From assembly GCA_017303635.1 (NCBI GenBank), contig JAFLCG010000011.1, positions 177,802 to 241,801 of the forward strand: a stretch of DNA of 64,000 bases, read 5' to 3'. The translations under genes were made by a program, and so were the position numbers. Under the pieces are notes generated by a model. The model saw nothing but the letters and a program-made list of their open reading frames with translations, had not been told where the DNA came from and searched no databases. Shown here piece by piece: positions 6,982 through 14,443 of the stretch. The DNA comes from Anaerolineae bacterium. Lineage in GTDB: Bacteria > Chloroflexota > Anaerolineae > Aggregatilineales > Phototrophicaceae. Within the stretch, counting starts at the first letter, position 1. Every line of letters starts with the position of its first letter.

Positions 6982-9066
6982 ATGCTTGCTGAAATCGGGC
7001 TGGTAGCGGGGTTTCTGTCGTTCCTCGCCGCCCTCTACGCGGTCGCAGCCTCCGTCTATGGTGAACGCTTTGCCCGTAGCGAAGCATGGGTCATCAGCGG
7101 ACGCAACGCCGTCTACGTCACATTCGTGCTCATCACCATTGCGACTGTTGCCTTACAGGTCGCCCTCATGACCGAGCAGTATCAGATCGCCTACGTCTGG
7201 TCAGTCAGCAGCCCGGATATGCCGGATTTATTCCGCATGACTGCGCTCTGGGGGTCACAGGCCGGGTCACTCTTGTTCTGGTCATTCTTGATTAGTGGCT
7301 TCGCGGCTGGGGCGACCCTCGCCAATTGGAACGCTTATCGCCGCCTGATGCCCTATGCCATCGCCTACATGATGGCATCCGTCGCCTTCTTCATCGGCCT
7401 TGTCGTCTTCATCGAAAATCCGTTCACGAGTTGGTGGATACTCCCGGACGGCGAAGTGGTTCAGACTGCACTCATGCCCGCCGGAGCCGTTGCGCCCTCG
7501 GCCAGCCGCCTGGCTGAAACCGCCAACGGCCTCAACCCGCTGCTGCGGCACTTCGGCATGGCCATCCATCCACCCATGCTCTACCTCGGTTTTGTCGGCT
7601 TCGTCATTCCCTTCGCCTTTGCCATGGCGGCGCTGGCCTCCGGCGATCTGTCCACCAACTGGATCAAAGTGTCCCGTCGTTGGGCATTGGCGGCCTGGTT
7701 GTTCCTCAGTCTCGGCCTGCTGCTCGGCGGACGCTGGGCCTACGACGTGTTGGGGTGGGGCGGCTACTGGGGCTGGGACCCGGTCGAGAATGCGGCTTTT
7801 CTCCCCTGGTTGGTCGGCACCGCTTACCTCCACAGCGTCATGATCCAGGAAAAGCGTGGCATGTTGAAGACCTGGAACATGTTCCTCGTCATTGCCACCT
7901 TTAGCGCGGTCATCTTCGCCACCTTTGCCACCCGCAGCGGCCTGGTTGATAGTGTCCACAGCTTCGCCCGTAGTGGCATCGGCGTGCCCATGTTCGCCTT
8001 CTGGTTCGGCCTGACGTTCATCTCCGCCTGGTTGATCCTCTGGCGGCGTAGCCGGGGCGAACTGCGCGACGAACACCGCTTCACCAGCATCTTCAGCCGG
8101 GAAGCCCTCTTCGTGCTGAACAACTTCGTCTTTGTCTCGCTCTTCATCGCCATCTTCTGGGGCAGCTTCGGGGCACCGATCATCTCCGAACTGTTCATGA
8201 ACACCAATATCACCCTCGGTGCGGATTACTTCCTTCAGGTCACCCCGCCGCTCTTTGTTCTGCTCTATATCCTGATGGGCGTCGCGCCGGTATCGGCCTG
8301 GGGGATCGCCTCGCTGGCGCGGATGGGGACGGCACTGCTGATCCCGCTGGCCTTGAGCGCGGTTTCACTGGCTTTGTTTATCTTCAGCGGCGTGACCAAT
8401 CCGGTAGCGCTCTTTGGCTATGCCATTGTCTTGATGTCGGGCTGGGTCGCTGTGGTCGAAACCGTCCGTGGAGCGATCGCTCGCCGGCGCGCACATCAGG
8501 AATCCATCCTCACGGCGCTCTGGGCGCTTTCGACCCGCAATCCGCGTCGCTATGGTGGTTATCTGGTCCATCTCGGCATTGCCATCATCGGCCTCGGTGT
8601 CATCGGCAGTACCCTGTACCAGGTCGAAACCCAGCAGACCCTCGCCGTCGGCGAATCCATGAGCATCGGCGATTACGACCTCCGCTATGACCGCCTGCTT
8701 TCCAACCAGATTGCGGACGATGGCCGCGTGATGGATATCGCTGAACTGACCGTCCTGCGGAATGGGGCAGAAATTGCGCACATCCGTCCGCGTCAGGACT
8801 TCTTCCCGGAGGCCCGCGACATGAATACCATGACCATCGCCGGGGCGCATAGCACCATCGAGAATGACCTCTACGTCCTACTCGTCAACTGGGACGAAAT
8901 CAGCGCTAACCGTGCCACCTTCAAGGTCTACATCAACCCCTTGATTAACCTCATCTGGTGGGGCGGCCTCATCCTCATCGCCGGAACGTTGCTGGCGGCC
9001 TACCCGCGTGAAACCTTGCCCGTCCGTGTGCGGCAGGCGCTCCGTCTTGCGCCGCAGCCTGCTTAA
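6982..9066 (+). CDS. ccmF: Heme lyase CcmF
   Basis: 694 residues of mostly hydrophobic helices, the size and profile of the CcmF/CcsA superfamily. The tryptophan-rich heme-handling motif is clear at about residues 256-275 (WGGYWGWDPVENA). An earlier conserved segment reads ALWGSQAGSLLFW, and FGMAIHPPMLYLG carries one of the conserved His. A large soluble loop lies near the C-terminus (about 545-660), before a last TM helix (about 655-675). CcmF takes heme from CcmE and joins it to CXXCH cysteines on the outer face of the membrane. It lies between ccmE and ccmH in one operon; a GGAGGGAG ribosome site is 8-9 nt before the ATG. No odd features noticed. Confidence 0.97.
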   Translation: MLAEIGLVAGFLSFLAALYAVAASVYGERFARSEAWVISGRNAVYVTFVLITIATVALQVALMTEQYQIAYVWSVSSPDMPDLFRMTALWGSQAGSLLFWSFLISGFAAGATLANWNAYRRLMPYAIAYMMASVAFFIGLVVFIENPFTSWWILPDGEVVQTALMPAGAVAPSASRLAETANGLNPLLRHFGMAIHPPMLYLGFVGFVIPFAFAMAALASGDLSTNWIKVSRRWALAAWLFLSLGLLLGGRWAYDVLGWGGYWGWDPVENAAFLPWLVGTAYLHSVMIQEKRGMLKTWNMFLVIATFSAVIFATFATRSGLVDSVHSFARSGIGVPMFAFWFGLTFISAWLILWRRSRGELRDEHRFTSIFSREALFVLNNFVFVSLFIAIFWGSFGAPIISELFMNTNITLGADYFLQVTPPLFVLLYILMGVAPVSAWGIASLARMGTALLIPLALSAVSLALFIFSGVTNPVALFGYAIVLMSGWVAVVETVRGAIARRRAHQESILTALWALSTRNPRRYGGYLVHLGIAIIGLGVIGSTLYQVETQQTLAVGESMSIGDYDLRYDRLLSNQIADDGRVMDIAELTVLRNGAEIAHIRPRQDFFPEARDMNTMTIAGAHSTIENDLYVLLVNWDEISANRATFKVYINPLINLIWWGGLILIAGTLLAAYPRETLPVRVRQALRLAPQPA

Positions 9067-9074
9067 GGGGATGA

Positions 9075-9578
9075 ATGATGAAATTCGCTATCAATACCCA
9101 TGACCTCTGGCGTTTGTGCGTCGTCATCGTCATCATCGCGGCCATCAGCCTGATCGCGCATGTGCAGGTGGCTGGGGCGCAGGATGCCCCGGTCACCACC
9201 GTCACCGACGATCAGGTGAATGCCATCGCCAATAAGCTGTACTGCCCGGTCTGCGAGAACATCACGCTCGATACCTGCGGCACGGCTGCCTGTGCGGACT
9301 GGCGTTACGAAATTCGCCTGCAGCTTGAATCTGGCATGACCGAAGAGCAGATCGTCGAGGACTTTGTCCGCCGCTTTGGGGATCGTGTCGTCGGCACGCC
9401 CATGGACCCGCTCTTAAGGGCACTTTCTCTGGGTACACCCTGGTTGCTGGTCGCGGTCGCATTAGGCGCGGTGGCCTTGGTCTTTCGCCGACGCCGGACC
9501 GAGCCAGTTGCCATGCCTGCTTCACCAGCGCCGACCACCCGCTATCAGGATTTACTGGAACAGGACATCGCCGGATAG
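9075..9578 (+). CDS. ccmH: Cytochrome c maturation protein CcmH (short, four-cysteine form)
   Basis: 167 residues: N-terminal signal/TM (about 12-34), the redox motif LYCPVC (Cys57/Cys60) in place of the usual LRCXXCQ, a helical domain (EEQIVEDFVRRFGDRVV) and a C-terminal TM helix (about 128-149). It carries two extra cysteines just after the active site (Cys68 and Cys73, in TCGTAAC) that the Proteobacterial protein lacks; they could form a second disulfide or bind a partner. CcmH keeps apocytochrome cysteines reduced and presents them to CcmF. Two ATG codons in tandem (9075 and 9078) are both possible starts. It follows ccmF by 8 nt. Confidence 0.95.
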   Translation: MMKFAINTHDLWRLCVVIVIIAAISLIAHVQVAGAQDAPVTTVTDDQVNAIANKLYCPVCENITLDTCGTAACADWRYEIRLQLESGMTEEQIVEDFVRRFGDRVVGTPMDPLLRALSLGTPWLLVAVALGAVALVFRRRRTEPVAMPASPAPTTRYQDLLEQDIAG

Positions 9579-9599
9579 GGCCACATGTCGAACTCTTGA

Positions 9600-9625
9600 T
9601 GTAGGGGCGCACGGCTGTGCGCCCG
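9600..9625. repeat. Interspersed palindromic repeat, family A
   Basis: Same TGTAGGGG plus GGCGCACGGCTGTGCGCC unit as at 6901. It stands in the 184-nt ccmH-ccmG gap. A different palindrome, GGGGAGGACTAGTCCTCCC (9659-9677), follows 34 nt later, giving two potential RNA hairpins in this gap. Confidence 0.85.
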
Positions 9626-9762
9626 TGAGGCACTTCTCGTCCGGCAGGGTGTGTCGTAGGGGAGGACTAGTCCTCCCGCAGCGATTGCCGAATCAATTTG
9701 TCAATCTTCAAAATGCTGTCTGGGCGAATTGTTTTAATGGAACCACCTAAAGGGATAGTGGA

Positions 9763-10359
9763 ATGAACACTTCAGTAGAACGGCTGCCAGAAGTCTTGAC
9801 TGAACCTGCTGACCAACGCGCCTCTCGCGGTGGCATGAGTGCCGGTTCCATCATGTTGTTGATCGGGATAGTAGCGATTGCCCTGGTCTTCGGCTTGATG
9901 CTCATGCGGCAGGGTTCGTCGCAGCCCACCGATGGCCCGGCCCCGGCCTTTACGGTCGAAACTTTCGATGGTCAAACCATCCGTCTGGCTGACCTGCGTG
10001 GCAAAGTCGTCGTAGTTAACTTCTGGGCGTCCTGGTGCGTACCCTGTCAGTCAGAAGCGCCGGAACTCGAGGCCGCCTGGCAGCAGTATCAGGACACGGG
10101 GAACGTGGTATTTCTCGGCATCGCCTATGCCGATAACGGCCCGCGCTCCCTCGAATTCATCGAACAATACGGCATCACCTATCCGAATGCCCCGGACCTC
10201 GGGACTCGCATCTCCGAAGCCTACTTCATCAAGGGTGTGCCGGAAACCTTCGTCATCGACCAGCAGGGTAACGTGGCCGAGTTCATCTTTGCCGGCATCA
10301 CTGCGGATAAACTGTCAACCATTATTGATCCACTGCTTACAGAAGGGGGCGCGTCATGA
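9763..10359 (+). CDS. ccmG: Thiol-disulfide oxidoreductase CcmG/ResA-type thioredoxin
   Basis: 198 residues: one N-terminal membrane anchor (about 27-48), then a thioredoxin-fold domain of the TlpA/ResA type. The active site is WCVPC (Cys92/Cys95) inside NFWASWCVPCQSEAPEL, and the cis-proline loop is GVPETFVID near residue 170. The domain faces outside and supplies reductant for reducing apocytochrome c or CcmH. The stop overlaps the next start (ATGA). The gene lies behind a repeat-rich gap but is clearly still in the ccm operon. Confidence 0.95.
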   Translation: MNTSVERLPEVLTEPADQRASRGGMSAGSIMLLIGIVAIALVFGLMLMRQGSSQPTDGPAPAFTVETFDGQTIRLADLRGKVVVVNFWASWCVPCQSEAPELEAAWQQYQDTGNVVFLGIAYADNGPRSLEFIEQYGITYPNAPDLGTRISEAYFIKGVPETFVIDQQGNVAEFIFAGITADKLSTIIDPLLTEGGAS

Positions 10360-10766
10360 GCGTCACAGGAATCTTGATTGGGGTGCTCATGCTGGTCGGA
10401 AGCCTGGCTTGGCTGGCTTTCCCATTGCTCAAACGGCAGGATGCGGCCCGCAAAGCGGCTGTTGACCCGGACCAGGTTGCGGCCTACGAGCGCATTCTGC
10501 AAACCGTTCGCGACTTGGATGAAGATTACCTCGTTGGCAAGTTGCCCGCCGAGCAGTACACCGCTGAACGCGCCCGCTGGATGGAACAGGGTGCGGCGCA
10601 TCTGGAGTCGCTGGAAAAGCTGACCGGCAAACCTGCGCATAAAAAGAGTCATCATGCCAAACCAGCCCCGGCACAGGTGGATACAGCCGGGCAGGATGAT
10701 GCTGTTGAGCAGGCTATCGCTGCCTATATCCGTGCCCGCGAACATACCGCACCCCAGGAGCGTTAG
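10356..10766 (+). CDS. Short CcmI-like membrane protein
   Basis: 136 residues: one TM helix (about 4-24), a cytoplasmic helical segment, then a low-complexity Lys/His/Ala/Pro linker and a short terminal helix. The segment around residues 40-75 contains a DLDxDYLxGKLxxEQY pattern, typical of the N-terminal part of CcmI/CycH and of SHOCT-like helices. The long TPR part of full CcmI is absent. Position (4-nt overlap with ccmG, 3 nt before the next gene) supports a role in apocytochrome handling. A related DLD...GQLKTEAY motif recurs at the C-terminus of the next protein. Function is inferred from place and motif only. Confidence 0.7.
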   Translation: MSVTGILIGVLMLVGSLAWLAFPLLKRQDAARKAAVDPDQVAAYERILQTVRDLDEDYLVGKLPAEQYTAERARWMEQGAAHLESLEKLTGKPAHKKSHHAKPAPAQVDTAGQDDAVEQAIAAYIRAREHTAPQER

Positions 10767-10769
10767 CTG

Positions 10770-12137
10770 ATGGTTGCACTTCAGCGCAGGCATCGCGCCA
10801 CACAAATAATACCTCTGCTTTTGCTTGTGCTGCTGGCGCTATCGGCCTGCCAGGGCCTGGGTGGAGAACCCGTCATTGTCGCCACCATTCCCCCGCAGGA
10901 GGCACTTACTGGGAGCGACCAGGAAATTGCCGCGACCATGCTGTTAGGTGGCGATACCTGGACAGCCAACTGCGCCGATTGTCATGGTCGCCTGGGGGAA
11001 GGTACTGCCGATGGTGCCCCCTTGCCGGATTTGAGCGCGCTTACTGAAGATCAGATTCTGGCCAGTGTCACCAACGGCGTCGCAGTGACAGATTCAGGCA
11101 AGGAGATGCCGGCCTTCAGCGATAAACTCAGTGCAGAGGAATTGCTGGCCGTGGCGACCTATGCCAGCATGATCTCTCTGGCTCGCCAGCGCAACATGAT
11201 TGATACCGCCGGTGCAGAGTCCGCAACAGCCGAAGTCCCACCGCCTGCTACCACCGAAGAACCGGCTGTTGTGTCAGACCTTCCCACAACGTCCGATCCG
11301 TCCGTTATCCAGATTCAGCGTGTGACCTCACAGGTTGAGGTGCTGGATGGTCTGCTCTACGTGCTTCAGATTGTCCAGTTCGTGAACACCTCGGAGAGTG
11401 TGTTCCAGGTGTTGGATGAATCGGCTCACACATCAGTGGGGGTCAATATCCCGGCAGGCGCGCAGGTTCAGGATTTGGGGGAGAGCACCTATCAGCTTTC
11501 GCCTGATGGCACGCGCTTGAACGATGTCCAACCCGTTTTCCCCGGTGAGGCGCATACCATGCATCTGGCCTATGCGCTCCCTTACGGAGATGAACAAACT
11601 ACGGGTGGCCTGGTTATTGATCAGACCTTTGACTATGCACTGACTGGCCCGGTCGATGTGTTGGTTGCCACGGACGGCCTTACCCTCACCGCCGAGACTC
11701 TCGCTGCCCGTGATAGCCGTACATCGAATGGAGTTACCGTCTGGCGTTATGGGGCTGACCTCTCCCTCCCGGCCAATAGCAGCCTCAGCTTTACCATCAC
11801 CGGCGTCCCAGTCGCACCGGCACCCGCTGACGTGTCCGCTGATGCAGCCCAAACAACCACCACATCAGCCTCAGCCCCCAGTCCTCTGGCCTATATGTTG
11901 GTCGGGGCCGGGGTCAGCGCCTTGTTGATTGCGGGCGGCCTCTACCTGCGGGAACGCCTCGTGGCCTCGAAGTCATCCGCCAATGCCAGCATCGAGCAGT
12001 TGATGGATCAGATTGCCGATTTGGACGCACGCCACAAGGCCGGGCAACTCAAGACCGAGGCCTATAACCGTCAGCGCAGCAGCCTTAAGTCACGCTTGGC
12101 CGCGCTGATGAGCGCTCAGGCTCCCCGCCGCCCCTGA
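10770..12137 (+). CDS. Monoheme cytochrome c lipoprotein with C-terminal TM and CcmI-like tail
   Basis: 455 residues. The lipoprotein signal has its lipobox Cys at 27 (LSAC). A class I cytochrome c domain follows with CADCH (Cys68/Cys71/His72) and a likely Met ligand in KEMPAFSDKL. The middle (about 170-345) is a beta-rich domain with no firm family match, perhaps a carboxypeptidase-regulatory or Ig-like fold. Then an Ala/Thr/Ser-rich linker, a TM helix (about 370-392) and a cytoplasmic tail with the pattern IADLDARHKAGQLKTEAY, like the preceding CcmI-like protein. It is anchored at both ends with the heme outside. Last gene of the ccm operon; a terminator follows. It may be an electron carrier or an assembly factor that senses heme attachment; which one is open. 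Confidence 0.75.
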   Translation: MVALQRRHRATQIIPLLLLVLLALSACQGLGGEPVIVATIPPQEALTGSDQEIAATMLLGGDTWTANCADCHGRLGEGTADGAPLPDLSALTEDQILASVTNGVAVTDSGKEMPAFSDKLSAEELLAVATYASMISLARQRNMIDTAGAESATAEVPPPATTEEPAVVSDLPTTSDPSVIQIQRVTSQVEVLDGLLYVLQIVQFVNTSESVFQVLDESAHTSVGVNIPAGAQVQDLGESTYQLSPDGTRLNDVQPVFPGEAHTMHLAYALPYGDEQTTGGLVIDQTFDYALTGPVDVLVATDGLTLTAETLAARDSRTSNGVTVWRYGADLSLPANSSLSFTITGVPVAPAPADVSADAAQTTTTSASAPSPLAYMLVGAGVSALLIAGGLYLRERLVASKSSANASIEQLMDQIADLDARHKAGQLKTEAYNRQRSSLKSRLAALMSAQAPRRP

Positions 12138-12157
12138 TCGTTTCACGAAACCCTACC

Positions 12158-12184
12158 AATGGACGCCGCCCGGCGTCCATTTTG
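12158..12184 (+). terminator. Rho-independent terminator of the ccm operon
   Basis: Stem ATGGACGCC / GGCGTCCAT around a GCCC loop with a short T run (TTTG), 21 nt after the last ccm-operon stop. Confidence 0.75.
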
Positions 12185-12245
12185 ATTCCCGACCTGTAGC
12201 GCAGAGTAATAGCGTCTTCCTCCGTATCTCCGCCCGCTGAATGCG

Positions 12246-12338
12246 CTGTCCGGCAAGTAATCCAATCAAAGTCAGAGATTCCTGTAGGGGCGCACGGCTG
12301 TGTGCCCGCTTTGATCATTTACCGGATGAAGCACTAAA
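12246..12338. repeat. MITE-like element with TCCGG terminal inverted repeats, carrying a family A palindrome
   Basis: The left end reads TCCGGCAAGTAATC and the right end GATCATTTACCGGA, an inverted pair with a few mismatches. The centre is a family A palindrome (12283-12308). The same ends occur around 30487-30700, so this is a dispersed non-coding unit. No transposase is present in the window. Confidence 0.65.
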
Positions 12339-12505
12339 GTTGGGGACAGTAGGACAGCATGAAATCGTGGAGCCAATTCTTGTAGGGGCGCACAGCTGTG
12401 CGCCCGCTTGGATCATTTACTGGATGGAGCACTAAAGTTGGGGACAGGTACGACTGCATTAGATCGTAGAACCAATTTGTGTAGGGGCGCACGGCTGTGC
12501 GCCCG
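12283..12505. repeat. Three direct repeats of about 99 bp containing family A palindromes
   Basis: Palindromes start at 12283, 12381 and 12480 (spacing 98-99 nt). Between them the unit continues with GATCATTTACYGGATG, then GCACTAAAGTTGGGGACAG and a variable end. The three copies differ at several positions, so the array is not fresh. No CRISPR organisation: only three units, long and degenerate. Confidence 0.8.
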
Positions 12506-12615
12506 CTTGATTCGCATAAGCCTGGACTTACGCAAAATTGTAATTTTGTAGGGACGCGCAATGGCACATCCGAGACTATTACGCTCTCACCCGTGTAGTT
12601 CCTGAAATACCCTGC

Positions 12616-12662
12616 AAAATCGAAACAAATGTTCCGTTTTGTCCTTGGAATCATGCTAAACT
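12616..12662 (+). promoter_or_regulatory. Palindrome-promoter module, copy 1
   Basis: Imperfect palindrome CGAAACAAATGTTCCG followed 19 nt later by a -10-like hexamer TAAACT (12657-12662). Two further copies at 34261 and 45121 have the same spacing. It is the nearest promoter-like element upstream of the PfkB gene at 12892, but 230 nt separate them and no other gene was recognised between. Confidence 0.45.
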
Positions 12663-12891
12663 GATGTGTGTTGTGGATAAAGGGAGACAGCTTTACAAGA
12701 TGCGCCAAGCTTCGAGGTCACCAATCCGAATGTGAAGCGAGGCCGATGAGGAGATCGCTCGAATGGTGCTGTGAGATCAATGATGTCGGGCAGAAATGTG
12801 AACTTGGCAGTTGGAAAATTTCTCTAAGCAAGATGTGCTGAAATGCTCTAATAATGATTGGAACTGACTGAACTTGAAGAAGGTGTTCTGA

Positions 12892-13917
12892 ATGGCATCT
12901 ATAGTAGCGCTTGGTGCTGTTACTGTTGGTATCAACCTTCCCTCTAGCCGTGCGGAGCTCCGCGAACTTGGTCTAGTACCCGGTAGCGATTCAATGATTA
13001 CTGTGGAACGTATGGAGGAGATTCGTCGTACGCTTCAAAAAAACCACGGAACACTTCCGCAACCGACAAGCGGTGGCTCCGTCGCCAATACCGCAGACTT
13101 TTTGGCGCGTGCTGGCATCAGTTGCGGATTTATGGGAGTTGGTGGAAACGACACCTTTGGTAGATTGTTTGCTGCAAATTGTGAAAGAGCCTCGCTTAAA
13201 TTCCTCTCTGAACTCGAAGATGGGGCTATTACAGGTTATGACTTTTATCTTTACGACGAAAATGATGTGCGCACGATCATCTTGACTCATGGTGCAAATG
13301 CTCTGTTGAGTCCGGTTCGACTTGATCTCGAGGCAATTGAGAGATCAGAACTTGTGTTGCTTGATGGTATTGCTCTCTCTTTTGGCCCAGAATCTGAAGC
13401 AGCAATGTTGCGCTGTGTACAAGCAGCAGAGATGGCCGCTGTGCCTTTTGTGCTTGCCCTCGCAGGCATAGAAATTGTTGATGGCTACCGAGATTTCTTC
13501 AATACCTTTGCGCCAAACGCTCAGATGGTGGCAGGCAATCTTGAGCAGGTAGCCGTTCTGGTAGGGCTTCGGCCAACAGCATCGCTCGAAGAAGTGAGAA
13601 TTAAGCTTGCTCAGACGTCTATTGATGCGATTGTCACCTTGGATGCAGATGGTGCTTTTGCTCGATTCGACGATGAAGAATGCTTAATGCCTACGCAGAA
13701 GATTGAGGCGGTAGATTCCACTGGCGCAGGAGATAATTTCCTCGCGGCGTTTCTCATGGCCAGAAGGCAGGGGCTCACTGTACGCCAGGCGCTCGCCGTT
13801 GGGAACAGCGTTGCCGGTGAAGTTATTCAGTTTCAAGGCGCTCGGTTGCCGCTAAGCTTTGATGTGCACAAGTTTATGGTGGAAGCGATGCAAAATGCTA
13901 AAGGCCGTGATAATTGA
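12892..13917 (+). CDS. PfkB-family carbohydrate/nucleoside kinase
   Basis: 341 residues. The PfkB signature 2 with the catalytic base is DSTGAGDNFLAAFL near residues 280-293, and the substrate-side Gly motif is SGGSVANTADFLARAG near 61-76. The family phosphorylates sugars or nucleosides (ribokinase, fructokinase, adenosine kinase types); the substrate is not readable. The gene stands alone between repeat-rich gaps, is more AT-rich and uses different codons from the flanking ccm and cytochrome genes, which suggests separate acquisition. Ribosome site GAAGG about 9-10 nt upstream of the ATG. It has no operon partner, unlike the second PfkB gene at 28190. Confidence 0.9.
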   Translation: MASIVALGAVTVGINLPSSRAELRELGLVPGSDSMITVERMEEIRRTLQKNHGTLPQPTSGGSVANTADFLARAGISCGFMGVGGNDTFGRLFAANCERASLKFLSELEDGAITGYDFYLYDENDVRTIILTHGANALLSPVRLDLEAIERSELVLLDGIALSFGPESEAAMLRCVQAAEMAAVPFVLALAGIEIVDGYRDFFNTFAPNAQMVAGNLEQVAVLVGLRPTASLEEVRIKLAQTSIDAIVTLDADGAFARFDDEECLMPTQKIEAVDSTGAGDNFLAAFLMARRQGLTVRQALAVGNSVAGEVIQFQGARLPLSFDVHKFMVEAMQNAKGRDN

Positions 13918-14351
13918 CCTGACTTTGGGATAGTATAGCTCATAAAAAGCTGTTTAGTTGGTCAGGCCAACAGCCGTAGCCGCTCGGTTTTTGCTAGGAG
14001 CGATCTGACTTTCACGTTGAACTTTCTGTATGAACAACATCTGCTCAAACCCCACTGCATCCCTAATCAATACCCCATATCATCACGGTTATACTCTCTG
14101 GCGGCTACTTCCCGTCGTGCCGCCGACAACAGTCAAATGTGGTCAGGTGGTGGCAGCCTCCCGCCGTCCCGCCATGAACGTCAAATTGCAGCGCCACCGT
14201 CCCGTCTTCCCGCCAAAGCCCATTTGACAAAAGCGCCTCATCAGCGCCACGCTCCCGTCTTCCCGCTTGACACCCTGGCGGCTAGCTCGCGAATCCGTCA
14301 TTTCCAACGCTCTTACTCTGCACTCTGCACTTCTTCACTTCGCACGGAATC
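13918..14351. other. Non-coding gap with C-rich strand bias
   Basis: It begins with a small hairpin GTTGG-TCAGG-CCAAC (about 13956-13970). From about 14090 to 14280 the plus strand is strongly C-rich with repeated CCCGTC/CCCGCC words (for example CCCGTCTTCCCGCC). No ORF here resembles a protein. Similar C-rich stretches occur at about 34590-34690 and 45370-45560. A degenerate repeat or a structured RNA is possible; there is no firm assignment. Confidence 0.4.
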
Positions 14352-14384
14352 AAAAACCCGGTCAGCCCTTGCCGACCGGGTTCC
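14352..14384 (-). terminator. Rho-independent terminator of the decaheme cytochrome gene
   Basis: On the minus strand, stem AACCCGGTC / GACCGGGTT followed directly by TTTTT, 60-90 nt after the cytochrome stop codon. Confidence 0.9.
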
Positions 14385-14443
14385 TTTGAAGGAGTAAGCT
14401 GGTAGAGGAGTGTTCATCCCCTCTACCAACCAGACTGCACAGA

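Larger units (their letters stand above)
12138..12891. other. 754-nt intergenic region, repeats only
   Basis: It holds the ccm terminator, the MITE-like element, the direct-repeat array, a solo GGACTTACGCA end (12523-12534), a degenerate palindrome start (12547) and the promoter-like module. The last 230 nt before the PfkB gene contain only a 23-codon ORF from 12663, which I do not call as a gene. Confidence 0.7.

Noticed and set aside
7282..8076. 264-codon minus-strand ORF inside ccmF
   Set aside because: It is a GC-driven shadow of a certain gene, rich in Gly, Glu and Asp without any family motif.
12283..12505. CRISPR array
   Set aside because: Only three degenerate units of about 99 nt, no short constant repeats with unique spacers and no cas genes.
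12663..12734. 23-codon ORF behind palindrome-promoter copy 1
   Set aside because: No ribosome site, no similarity, not repeated behind copies 2 and 3.
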